Assembly (NCBI GenBank): GCA_051011595.1
Contig: JBPCTQ010000078.1
Location: 1 to 10,382, forward strand
Length of the DNA stretch: 10,382 bases
Source of the DNA: JAOUEE01 sp051011595
Lineage (GTDB): Bacteria; Actinomycetota; Acidimicrobiia; Acidimicrobiales; SHLQ01
Reading direction: 5' to 3'
Shown: positions 1-5,351 of the stretch, in pieces
Layout: each line of letters opens with the position of its first letter
Numbering within the stretch: the stretch's first letter is position 1
The notes under the pieces: model-generated
Told to the model about the DNA's origin: nothing
What the model saw: only the letters and a program-made list of their open reading frames with translations
The model's database searches: none
Program-made: the position numbers and the translations under genes

Positions 1-191
1 GCCCCGGCGCCGTCGTCGCGACGGGCGGCCAGCATGAGGCCGCGGTGGGCGTTGTTGACCCCGTCCTGCCCACCGGTGCTGGGATACAGCAACCCCTGGT
101 CGGACAGGGCGTCGCGGTTGCGGGCGCACAGGGCCTGCAGCATGGTGGTGCCGGTCTTGTGCAGCCCGATGTGGAGGGTGACCCGTTTCAT
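1..191 (-). CDS. Sulfotransferase-like protein, N-terminal fragment (cut by window edge)
   Basis: Reading the minus strand from the ATG at 191 gives 63 codons without a stop up to the left edge, so only the N-terminus is present. The product begins MKRVTLHIGLHKTGTTMLQ. A short beta-strand followed by the HKTGTT loop (residues 11-16) and then LQ is the usual 5'-phosphosulfate (PAPS) binding loop at the start of sulfotransferase-family proteins, with Lys12 as the expected phosphosulfate-contacting residue. The following segment, ending in GLLYPSTGG, also fits that family. Sulfotransferases move a sulfuryl group from PAPS to a hydroxyl or amino group; the acceptor cannot be inferred here. The gene starts 31 nt after the 3' end of tRNA-Thr on the same strand, so it may lie in the same transcript. 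A GGAG sequence lies 13 nt before the ATG, farther than ideal. Family assignment is fairly firm; catalytic competence is unknown. Confidence 0.7.
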   Translation of the reverse strand, partial: MKRVTLHIGLHKTGTTMLQALCARNRDALSDQGLLYPSTGGQDGVNNAHRGLMLAARRDDGAG

Positions 192-222
192 GCCCGTCTG
201 ACTTCTCCACTGGTGCCGGCTG

Positions 223-296
223 AGCCCGAGGTGGGACTTGAACCCACTACCTCCGGTTTACAAGACCGGTGCTCTAGCCAGATGAGCTACTCGGGC
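223..296 (-). tRNA. tRNA-Thr (anticodon UGU)
   Basis: The minus strand folds into a complete 74-nt cloverleaf. It has a 7-bp acceptor stem GCCCGAG/CTCGGGC, a D stem GCTC/GAGC with a 9-nt loop, an anticodon stem CCGGT/ACCGG with loop CTTGTAA, a 5-nt variable region, and a T stem GTGGG/CCCAC with loop TTCAAGT. Loop positions 34-36 read TGT, the threonine anticodon for ACA (and other ACN codons by wobble). The discriminator base is U, and the 3' CCA is not encoded, so it would be added after transcription. All stems pair perfectly. The gene lies between rlmB (upstream on the same strand) and the sulfotransferase-like gene. Confidence 0.95.
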
Positions 297-305
297 GTCG
301 GTTCG

Positions 306-311
306 AGGCTA
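306..311 (-). promoter_or_regulatory. Possible -10 element for tRNA-Thr
   Basis: On the minus strand the hexamer TAGCCT ends 9 nt before the tRNA 5' end, which would place transcription start a few nt upstream of the mature tRNA. No good -35 hexamer is seen at 16-18 nt spacing. This is a weak, position-based call; read-through from rlmB is the alternative. Confidence 0.22.
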
Positions 312-344
312 CGCCGCCCGATGCACAAGTGGTGGCACAATCCG

Positions 345-360
345 GCCGCCGAAAGGCGGC
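345..360 (-). terminator. Short hairpin downstream of rlmB (possible terminator)
   Basis: A perfect 6-bp GC stem (GCCGCC/GGCGGC) with a 4-nt loop lies 15 nt past the rlmB stop and before tRNA-Thr. No T-tract follows on the minus strand, so it would be a weak or Rho-assisted terminator, or a processing hairpin. Confidence 0.35.
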
Positions 361-374
361 GATGGCCCGCCGAA

Positions 375-1232
375 TCAGCTCCGGCGGCGGACCACTTCGT
401 AGAGGGCCACCGCGGCGGCCGACGCCACGTTCAGCGAACCCAACACACCGTGCATGGGCAGGCTGACCAGCGCATCACATCGTTTGGCCACCAGCCGCGA
501 CACCCCCGATCCCTCCGAACCCAACACCAGGGCCAGCGGCTCGTCGGCCACTTCCAGGTCGAACAGTGAGTCGCCCGACGACGCGTCGAGGCCAACCGTC
601 CAGATTCGGGCCGCGGTCAGGTCGGTCATGGCCGCAGGGAGCCCGGCCACCACCGCCAGCCGCAGGTGTTCGATGGCTCCGGCCGCCGCCTTGGTGACGG
701 TGGGGGTGAGGTGGGCGGCGCGGTGGCGAGGCAAGACCACCCCGGTGACTCCGGCACACTCAGCGGTGCGGAGGATGGCGCCCAGGTTGCCGGGATCGGT
801 GATGCCGTCGAGCACCAACAAGAGCGGACACTCGTCGAGCGCGATCAGCTCGTCGAGGCGATACTCGGCGACCGGTTCGGCTCGGGCCAACACCCCCTGG
901 CTCGATTCGGTGCGAGTCTCCTGCTCGAACTTCGAGCGGCCGATCTCGCGGATCGGCACCTTGGCCTCGTCGGCCAGGTCGATGATGTCGTCGAGGATCG
1001 GTGCCGACTCCATCTCGGCTGCCAGCAACACCTCACGGGTGCGTCGTTGCCCGGCCAGCAACAACTCGCGAACAGCCTGTCGCCCCTCGACGTGATCACC
1101 ACCCAGACCTCGCTTCTTGGCGTCGTCCTTGCGAGTGGGCGTGGTTCCACGCGGCGACTGGCCGCGACGATCGCGGGACTGACCCCGGCTGCCGGGGCGG
1201 CTACGGCCCCGACCCGGTTTGCCGCGACTCAT
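375..1232 (-). CDS. rlmB: 23S rRNA 2'-O-methyltransferase, TrmH/SpoU family (RlmB-like)
   Basis: The 285-aa product has three parts. Residues 1-45 are a basic, Gly/Arg/Ser-rich tail. About 46-120 is a SpoU substrate-binding domain (VEGRQAVRELLLAG). About 135-285 is a knotted SPOUT catalytic domain. All three TrmH-family motifs are present: motif 1 DPGNLGAILRTAE (146-158, with Asn149 and Arg155), motif 2 LVLGSEGSGV (235-244), and motif 3 VSLPMHGVLGSLNVASA (256-272). Family members use S-adenosylmethionine to methylate a guanosine ribose; RlmB modifies G2251 in the 23S rRNA P loop. The domain layout and position beside ispF match actinobacterial RlmB. The ATG start at 1232 overlaps the ispF stop by 4 nt (ATGA), suggesting translational coupling and fixing the start. 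The basic N-terminal tail probably binds RNA. A different 2'-O-methyl target within the family cannot be excluded. Confidence 0.92.
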   Translation of the reverse strand: MSRGKPGRGRSRPGSRGQSRDRRGQSPRGTTPTRKDDAKKRGLGGDHVEGRQAVRELLLAGQRRTREVLLAAEMESAPILDDIIDLADEAKVPIREIGRSKFEQETRTESSQGVLARAEPVAEYRLDELIALDECPLLLVLDGITDPGNLGAILRTAECAGVTGVVLPRHRAAHLTPTVTKAAAGAIEHLRLAVVAGLPAAMTDLTAARIWTVGLDASSGDSLFDLEVADEPLALVLGSEGSGVSRLVAKRCDALVSLPMHGVLGSLNVASAAAVALYEVVRRRS

Positions 1233-1705
1233 CGGGTCACCAGGGCAACCGCCCAGCAGGCGATTCCCTCTTGTCGGCCGAGCGAACCGAGGCCCTCGGC
1301 TCGTTTTGCCTTGACCGTCACACTGGCCCCAACCGCGGTGGAGAGCCGGTTCTGCATCTCGTCACGGCGAGGCGCCAACTTGGGGGCCTCGAGCACGACG
1401 GTGCAGTCGATGTTGCCGGGTGTCCAACCCGCATCCCGCACGGCCGTCGTCGCCTTGGCCAACAACTCGACGCTGTCGGCTCCGGCCAGGCCGGGATCGT
1501 TGTCGGGGAACATGGTGCCGATGTCGCCCAGGCCGGCGGCCCCCACCAGGGCGTCGATGCACGCATGGGCCAGAGCGTCGGCGTCGGAGTGGCCGGCCAG
1601 ACCCGCCTCGTTCTCGAACCGGACCCCACCGAGCACCAGCGGTCGGTCCGGATCGTCGGAGAAGGGGTGCACGTCGAATCCGTGCCCGACCCGGATGTCG
1701 GTCAC
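1229..1705 (-). CDS. ispF: 2-C-methyl-D-erythritol 2,4-cyclodiphosphate synthase
   Basis: The 158-aa product has the normal IspF length. The family converts CDP-ME 2-phosphate to the cyclic diphosphate MEcPP, releasing CMP, in the non-mevalonate isoprenoid pathway; it works as a cytosolic trimer. The signature GHGFDVH is at residues 7-13, so Asp11 and His13, with His47 in DADALAHA, are the expected metal ligands. AGHSDAD (37-43), GLGDIGTMFPD (58-68) and GRQEGIAC (143-150) are also typical. One oddity: the usual KATTTE nucleotide-binding segment reads KAKRAE (132-137), so the conserved threonines are replaced while the Glu is kept. The start codon is GTG; it overlaps the ispD stop by 4 nt (GTGA), and ispF in turn overlaps rlmB by 4 nt. 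This strongly supports one ispD-ispF-rlmB operon. Confidence 0.96.
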   Translation of the reverse strand: MTDIRVGHGFDVHPFSDDPDRPLVLGGVRFENEAGLAGHSDADALAHACIDALVGAAGLGDIGTMFPDNDPGLAGADSVELLAKATTAVRDAGWTPGNIDCTVVLEAPKLAPRRDEMQNRLSTAVGASVTVKAKRAEGLGSLGRQEGIACWAVALVTR

Positions 1706-2349
1706 GGTCGCTCCTTCAGAATGCCCTCGGCGATGCGCAGGTCTTGCGGATTGGTGATCTTGAGGTTGGTCGTTTCGCCGTCCACGAGCACCACCTTGCC
1801 ACCAACCGCCTCGACCAGCGCTGCATCGTCGGTGGCGTCGTCATTACCGGCGTGGGCCGAGCGAAGCAGGTCGGCCCGGAATCCCTGCGGCGTCTGCACG
1901 GCGACCAGGTCGTGGCGGTCGACGGCACCGTCGTCGCGGTGGCGGATCGAGTCGGTGACAGCCACCGCCGGCACCACCGCGTCGGCGCCGTCGATCACTG
2001 CGTCGACCACCCGCCGGAACAACTGTGCGCCGGCAAGGGGTCGGGCTCCGTCGTGCACGAGGATGATGTCGCAATCGGTTGGGATCAGCACCAGACCGGC
2101 ACGCACCGAAGCCGACCGGGTGTCGCCGCCGGCCGTGCATGTCACGTCGGCCGGCAGAGACCGGGCCACGGCGGGCACCTGATCCTGGGGGACCACCACC
2201 ACGACGACCTCGGCCACCTCCCGAGCCGCCTGAACCGCATGGTCGACGACTCGAGCCGAACCGAACGGCGCCAACTGCTTCGGGCCACCGAAACGATCCC
2301 CCGAACCGGCCGCCACCACCACCACACCGACCCGGGTCGGGCTCACCAT
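1702..2349 (-). CDS. ispD: 2-C-methyl-D-erythritol 4-phosphate cytidylyltransferase
   Basis: The 215-aa product belongs to the GT-A-like nucleotidyltransferases. IspD joins CTP and MEP to make CDP-ME, the step that feeds the MEP pathway toward IspF. Seen in order: the P-loop-like AAGSGDRFGGPKQ (13-25, with Arg19 and Lys24 as expected CTP-contacting residues), GGDTRSASVRAG (74-85), VHDGARP (98-104), VQTPQGFRADLL (151-162), TDDAALVE (173-180) and TNLKITNPQDL (194-204, with Lys197). I chose the ATG at 2349 because GAGGA precedes it by 4 nt and the protein then begins just before the first beta-strand. A longer TTG start at 2373 adds only 8 residues and almost reaches the divergent crp start. ispD is first in the overlapping ispD-ispF-rlmB unit. 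Confidence 0.96.
   Translation of the reverse strand: MVSPTRVGVVVVAAGSGDRFGGPKQLAPFGSARVVDHAVQAAREVAEVVVVVVPQDQVPAVARSLPADVTCTAGGDTRSASVRAGLVLIPTDCDIILVHDGARPLAGAQLFRRVVDAVIDGADAVVPAVAVTDSIRHRDDGAVDRHDLVAVQTPQGFRADLLRSAHAGNDDATDDAALVEAVGGKVVLVDGETTNLKITNPQDLRIAEGILKERP
2327..2340. repeat. 14-bp perfect palindrome in the ispD 5' end, upstream of crp
   Basis: CCGACCCGGGTCGG is a perfect palindrome centred about 43 bp upstream of the crp start and inside the first codons of ispD. It does not match the Crp consensus TGTGA-N6-TCACA. It could be an operator for either divergent gene, or a chance product of GC-rich coding sequence. Confidence 0.3.
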
Positions 2350-2353
2350 CGGG

Positions 2354-2358
2354 TCCTC
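2354..2358 (-). promoter_or_regulatory. Ribosome-binding site that decides the ispD start
   Basis: GAGGA on the minus strand lies 4 nt before the ATG at 2349. It favours this ATG over the upstream TTG at 2373. It lies inside the 26-bp gap shared with the divergent crp gene. Confidence 0.5.
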
Positions 2359-2360
2359 AG

Positions 2361-2366
2361 TACCAT
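2361..2366 (+). promoter_or_regulatory. Putative -10 element for crp (leaderless or near-leaderless)
   Basis: TACCAT fits the actinobacterial TAnnnT -10 consensus and ends 9 nt before the crp ATG at 2376. Transcription would start within about 3 nt of the ATG. No convincing -35 is seen. A GGGG run at 2367-2370 could act as a poor ribosome-binding site if the transcript starts farther upstream. Confidence 0.45.
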
Positions 2367-2375
2367 GGGGCAATC

Positions 2376-3035
2376 ATGGCCGACCTCTCCCCACTTGCCA
2401 GCACTGAACTCTTCGAAGACCTGCCCCCCGAGCTCCTCCAGCGATTGACCGATCACGCCACCCGCCTCGAGTTGCATCGAGGTGATGTCATCTTCGAGGA
2501 GGGTGCGGCGCCGACCCATCTCTACGTGGTCGAGGAAGGACGTATTGCCATCGCCAACCGCAGCTTCGACGGGCGCGAGTCGGTGGTCGCACTCATGGAG
2601 GCCGGTGACCTGTTCGGCGAGATGGGTCTGCTCGACAACATGGGTCGGTCGGCCGAAGCTCGCGCCCTGGAGCCGTCGCGGGTGTTGTCGCTCCCGTTCG
2701 AGCCGGTCCGTGCGCTCTTCGAGGACGAACCCCAGCTCCTGTGGCGAGTCATCTCCATGCTCACCCGCCGCCTGCGGGCAATGGACCAGGCCCTGGCCGA
2801 CTCGGTGTTCCTCGACGTCACCGGACGCACCGCCAAGCGACTACTCGAGTTGGCCGGCGACGACGACGAGTTCACCCTGCCCATCACCCAGGAGGAGTTG
2901 GCCGGCATGGTCGGCGCCTCACGCGAGCGGGTCAACAAGGCCATCGCCAGCTTCATCAAGCTGGGCTGGATCGACCAGGTCGATCGCCGTTACGTGATCA
3001 CCAACCGGGAGCAGCTCACCATCCGGGCTCACTGA
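2376..3035 (+). CDS. crp: Crp/Fnr-family transcriptional regulator (Crp-like, cAMP-type)
   Basis: The 219-aa product has the standard Crp layout. A cyclic-nucleotide-binding beta-barrel spans about 12-115, a dimerization helix about 117-143, and a winged-helix DNA-binding domain about 145-215. The phosphate-binding cassette DLFGEMGLLDNMGRSAEA (78-95) keeps the Glu (82) and the Arg-Ser pair (91-92) that contact the ribose-phosphate in cAMP-binding members. The helix-turn-helix ITQEELAGMVGASRERVNKAI (170-190) and the preceding DVTGRTAKRLLELA strongly recall mycobacterial Crp. No Fnr-type N-terminal cysteines are present, so oxygen sensing by an Fe-S cluster is unlikely. It is divergent from ispD with 26 bp between starts and may affect that operon; this is inference. 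A 14-bp palindrome at 2327-2340 is a candidate operator. The ATG at 2376 is chosen because the open frame upstream lies over ispD. Confidence 0.9.
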   Translation: MADLSPLASTELFEDLPPELLQRLTDHATRLELHRGDVIFEEGAAPTHLYVVEEGRIAIANRSFDGRESVVALMEAGDLFGEMGLLDNMGRSAEARALEPSRVLSLPFEPVRALFEDEPQLLWRVISMLTRRLRAMDQALADSVFLDVTGRTAKRLLELAGDDDEFTLPITQEELAGMVGASRERVNKAIASFIKLGWIDQVDRRYVITNREQLTIRAH

Positions 3036-3040
3036 GCCCG
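3024..3040. repeat. Perfect palindrome spanning the crp stop codon
   Basis: CGGGCTCA and TGAGCCCG are separated by a single C, giving 8 complementary pairs around position 3032. The crp TGA (3033-3035) is inside the right arm. In RNA the inner pairs would open to form the loop. It may act with the next hairpin as the 3' end of crp. Confidence 0.45.
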
Positions 3041-3041
3041 A

Positions 3042-3062
3042 CCGACCGCTCAGGCCGGTCGG
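3042..3062. terminator. Hairpin between convergent crp and the DLH gene (candidate bidirectional terminator)
   Basis: CCGACCG (3042-3048) pairs perfectly with CGGTCGG (3056-3062) around a 7-nt loop. It covers the 14-bp gap between the two stop codons and the last codons of the minus-strand gene. There is no T-tract on either strand, so efficiency is uncertain. Confidence 0.4.
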
Positions 3063-3709
3063 CCACTGAGCCAGTCGATGGTGCGGCGCCACGCATCGGC
3101 CGCGTCGTCGGGCCGGTGGGCGGGACGGTCGGGATCGTGCACGAAGCCGTGTTCGGCGTCGGGGTAGGAGACAGCGCTGGCGCCCAAAGCCTGGAGCTGG
3201 GCCACCTCGTCGGGTGGTGTGTACGCGTCGGCCCCACCCACAACGGCCAGGGCCGAGGACGCATCGCCGTTTCGGAGGCTCTCGAGGGGTTCACCCTGAC
3301 CCGAACCCCGCCACGCCTCGGGCACCGTGATCATGCCGTAGAACGAGACCACCCGACTGAAGCGCCCGGTGGCCACCGCCTTGAGGGTGTACATGCCTCC
3401 CATACAGAAGCCGATGCATCCCACCGGCTCGACACCACATGCGTCGGCGGCGGCGGTGATGTCGCCCACCACCACATCGTCGTCGAGATCCTTGGCGGCA
3501 CCGAAGCGGCCCTCCAGATCGAGTTCGTGTTGGCCCACGTAGAGGTCAGGGGCGCAGACGGCCCAGCCCGTCTCGCTGGCCAGTCGCTCGACGAGGTCGT
3601 CGAACAACGGCCGCAGCCCCATGATGTCGGGCACCACGACCAGGCCTTGGCGGGCGCCGACTGGAGCCACCAGCTCGCCAGGGTGGCCGGTCGACAAGGT
3701 GATGCGCAT
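3050..3709 (-). CDS. Dienelactone hydrolase family protein (alpha/beta hydrolase)
   Basis: The 219-aa product matches the dienelactone hydrolase family, cytosolic alpha/beta hydrolases with a Cys-Asp-His triad. The nucleophile elbow GFCMGG (100-105) carries Cys102. Asp161 is in GGADAYTP and His187 in AEHGF, giving the full triad at the expected spacing. The N-terminal VVVPDIMGLRP (24-34) is also typical. The best-known members open dienelactone in chlorocatechol breakdown, but most family members have other or unknown ester and lactone substrates, and no aromatic-degradation genes are nearby. It lies 50 nt downstream of radA on the same strand and could be cotranscribed. A hexamer TAGACA 6 nt before the ATG raises the option of its own leaderless promoter. 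The ATG at 3709 gives a complete N-terminal strand. Confidence 0.88.
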   Translation of the reverse strand: MRITLSTGHPGELVAPVGARQGLVVVPDIMGLRPLFDDLVERLASETGWAVCAPDLYVGQHELDLEGRFGAAKDLDDDVVVGDITAAADACGVEPVGCIGFCMGGMYTLKAVATGRFSRVVSFYGMITVPEAWRGSGQGEPLESLRNGDASSALAVVGGADAYTPPDEVAQLQALGASAVSYPDAEHGFVHDPDRPAHRPDDAADAWRRTIDWLSGRPA

Positions 3710-3715
3710 GGGCTT

Positions 3716-3721
3716 TGTCTA
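3716..3721 (-). promoter_or_regulatory. Possible -10 element for the DLH-family gene
   Basis: TAGACA on the minus strand is separated from the ATG at 3709 by 6 nt (AAGCCC), the same geometry as at radA and the PEP-mutase-like gene. The last base is A rather than the T of TAnnnT, so it is a weaker candidate. Cotranscription with radA is the alternative. Confidence 0.25.
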
Positions 3722-3759
3722 CACCGACCATCGGTGCCTGTCGCGCTGGAGTCGGGCGG

Positions 3760-5112
3760 TCAGCCCACCGGGAGCCGGGTGAGTCGGACGGCATCGGCCA
3801 GGCTGGCGGCCCGGCGCACCTCGAGGCCCAGCGGGGCATCGACCACATCGCGCGGAACCACAGCCCGGCGCAGACCCATACGAGCGGCCTCGGCCAGACG
3901 CTGCTCGGTGTGGGGCACCCGCCGCAGTTCGCCGGCCAGCCCCACTTCGCCGAAGGCCACCAGGTCGTCGGGCAGGGCCACGTTGGTGAGCGATGACGCC
4001 ACCGCCAGGCCCAGCGCCAGGTCGGCCGCCGGGTCGTGGACCTGGACACCGCCCACCGCGGCGGCGTGCACATCCAGATCGAACACACCGAGCCCCAGCC
4101 GTTTGAACAACACGGCCAGCACCAACTCGAGCCGACCGGTGTCGATGCCGTGACCCACGCGGCGCACCCCGCCGGCCGCAGGGTTGGTGAGGGCCTGGAT
4201 CTCGACCAGCAGCGGTCGCCGACCTTCGGCCGTGGGCACGATGATCGAACCGGGAATGTCGGGCACCCGATCGGCCAGGAAGACCGCACTGGGATCGACC
4301 ACCGACGCCAGGCCGTGTGACCCCATCTCGAACAGGCCGACCTCGTCGGTGGCGCCGAATCGGTGTTTGGTGGCCCGCAGCACCCGCAGCCCGCGCTGGA
4401 GGTCACCTTCGAACTCGAGCACGGTGTCGACCAGATGCTCGAGCACCCGGGGACCGGCCACCGCGCCCTCCTTGGTGACGTGACCGACCAGGACGGTGGC
4501 CACGCCCCGATCCTTGGCCAGTCGGGCCAGGAGTTGGGCACCGTGGCGCACCTGCGCCACCGATCCGGCGGCCGAGGTGAGCTCGGGATCGTGCACGCTC
4601 TGGATCGAGTCGACCACCAACAGGTCGGGTTTGACCTCGTCGAGGACCCGATCGAGCCCGGCCAGTGACGTATCGACCACGAGGGCCACCCGTTCGTCGA
4701 GCGCACCCAGCCGCTCGGCCCGGCTCCGCACCTGCGGACCGGACTCCTCGGCCGTGAGGTACAGCGCTCGGAGGTCGCGTCCGGCGAAGGCCGACACGAT
4801 CTGGAGGACCAGCGTGGACTTCCCCACACCCGGCGATCCGGCCAACAGCGTGACCGAACCCGGCACCAGACCGCCTCCCAGCACCCGATCGGCTTCGTCG
4901 AGGCCGGTGGCCAGCGGCACGTGAGCGGCCGGGTCGATGTCGGTGATGGGCACGACCGCAGGTATGGCCGCCGGCCCAGCAGGGACCGGATCGGGCACGA
5001 CCAACTCTTCGACCAGGCTGTTCCACTGGCCACAGCCGGGACAGCGCCCGGCCCACTGCGGCGCCGACGTCCCGCAGTCGCCACAGGTGAATTGTGCTCG
5101 CGTTCGTGCCAT
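3760..5112 (-). CDS. radA: DNA repair protein RadA (Sms)
   Basis: The 450-aa product has the full bacterial RadA architecture and normal length. An N-terminal zinc finger has Cys10, Cys13, Cys24 and Cys27. A RecA-like ATPase core carries Walker A GSPGVGKST (92-100) and Walker B LLVVDS (164-169). The RadA-specific motif follows, and from about 280 a Lon-protease-like domain reaches the C-terminus. RadA is a hexameric helicase-like ATPase that processes recombination intermediates by extending heteroduplex branches. The signature usually written KNRFG reads KHRFG here (249-253), an Asn-to-His change at a diagnostic site; all else looks intact. The start is supported by TACGGT at a fixed 6-nt distance from the ATG and by the zinc finger starting at residue 10. 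It is upstream of the DLH-family gene and divergent from the SDR gene. The gene disA, often next to radA in actinobacteria, is not at this locus. Confidence 0.95.
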   Translation of the reverse strand: MARTRAQFTCGDCGTSAPQWAGRCPGCGQWNSLVEELVVPDPVPAGPAAIPAVVPITDIDPAAHVPLATGLDEADRVLGGGLVPGSVTLLAGSPGVGKSTLVLQIVSAFAGRDLRALYLTAEESGPQVRSRAERLGALDERVALVVDTSLAGLDRVLDEVKPDLLVVDSIQSVHDPELTSAAGSVAQVRHGAQLLARLAKDRGVATVLVGHVTKEGAVAGPRVLEHLVDTVLEFEGDLQRGLRVLRATKHRFGATDEVGLFEMGSHGLASVVDPSAVFLADRVPDIPGSIIVPTAEGRRPLLVEIQALTNPAAGGVRRVGHGIDTGRLELVLAVLFKRLGLGVFDLDVHAAAVGGVQVHDPAADLALGLAVASSLTNVALPDDLVAFGEVGLAGELRRVPHTEQRLAEAARMGLRRAVVPRDVVDAPLGLEVRRAASLADAVRLTRLPVG

Positions 5113-5118
5113 GGGCCG

Positions 5119-5124
5119 ACCGTA
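5119..5124 (-). promoter_or_regulatory. Putative leaderless -10 element of radA
   Basis: TACGGT on the minus strand is followed by 6 nt (CGGCCC) and the radA ATG at 5112. This matches TAnnnT with transcription starting at or next to the start codon. There is no ribosome-binding site in the spacer. The module GTACGGTCGGCCCATGG (5109-5125) recurs exactly at the PEP-mutase-like gene. Confidence 0.55.
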
Positions 5125-5255
5125 CCCAGAGGGTCGGACACTGTTCTTGGCACCACAATCCGGAGTTCACCGGCCATTCATCGGTGCTCGGTACCATCGC
5201 CGGTAGCGATCACCTCGAGATGGTCGACCCGGTCCACGTTCGGTGGCGGGACCGA

Positions 5256-5299
5256 GGCGGCCGTCGGGTTCTATTCCACTCCAGATCCCGACGGCCGCC
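5256..5299. repeat. Perfect 13-bp inverted repeat in the radA-SDR intergenic region
   Basis: GGCGGCCGTCGGG (5256-5268) is perfectly complementary in inverted orientation to CCCGACGGCCGCC (5287-5299), with an 18-nt, AT-richer loop. It sits in the 239-bp divergent gap, 39 bp upstream of the SDR -10 candidate. No T-tract follows on either strand. It could be a terminator for an unseen short transcript, or an RNA or DNA regulatory structure. The rest of this gap shows no supported gene: the frame open from an ATG at 5220 is Arg-rich and simply runs into the SDR gene. Confidence 0.7.
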
Positions 5300-5337
5300 G
5301 AGAATCGAACCGGAACCCGGCTGCGCGACGCGGGCCG

Positions 5338-5343
5338 TAGAGT
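5338..5343 (+). promoter_or_regulatory. Putative -10 element of the SDR gene (leaderless)
   Basis: TAGAGT fits TAnnnT and ends 8 nt before the ATG at 5352, with no ribosome-binding site in between. The flanks (GTAGAGTCGG) resemble the GTACGGTCGG seen at radA and the PEP-mutase-like gene. This supports the ATG at 5352 over in-frame starts farther upstream. Confidence 0.5.
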
Positions 5344-5351
5344 CGGGACCG

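Noticed and set aside
5125..5150. Possible SOS (LexA) box or PafBC-type promoter before radA (GAACAGTG...)
   Set aside because: The LexA pattern GAAC-N4-GTTC is not completed, and the CAGTG to -10 spacing (13 nt rather than about 7) does not fit the RecA-independent damage promoter.
3546..5177. Long open frame on the minus strand overlapping radA in another frame
   Set aside because: The product is a low-complexity Arg/Trp/Ser/Pro-rich shadow of the real radA frame, typical of GC-rich DNA.
5220..5351. In-frame N-terminal extension of the SDR gene from an ATG at 5220, or a small Arg-rich peptide
   Set aside because: The extension is Arg/Pro-rich, crosses a 13-bp inverted repeat and runs through a good -10 hexamer. 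Classical SDRs begin at the ATG at 5352.
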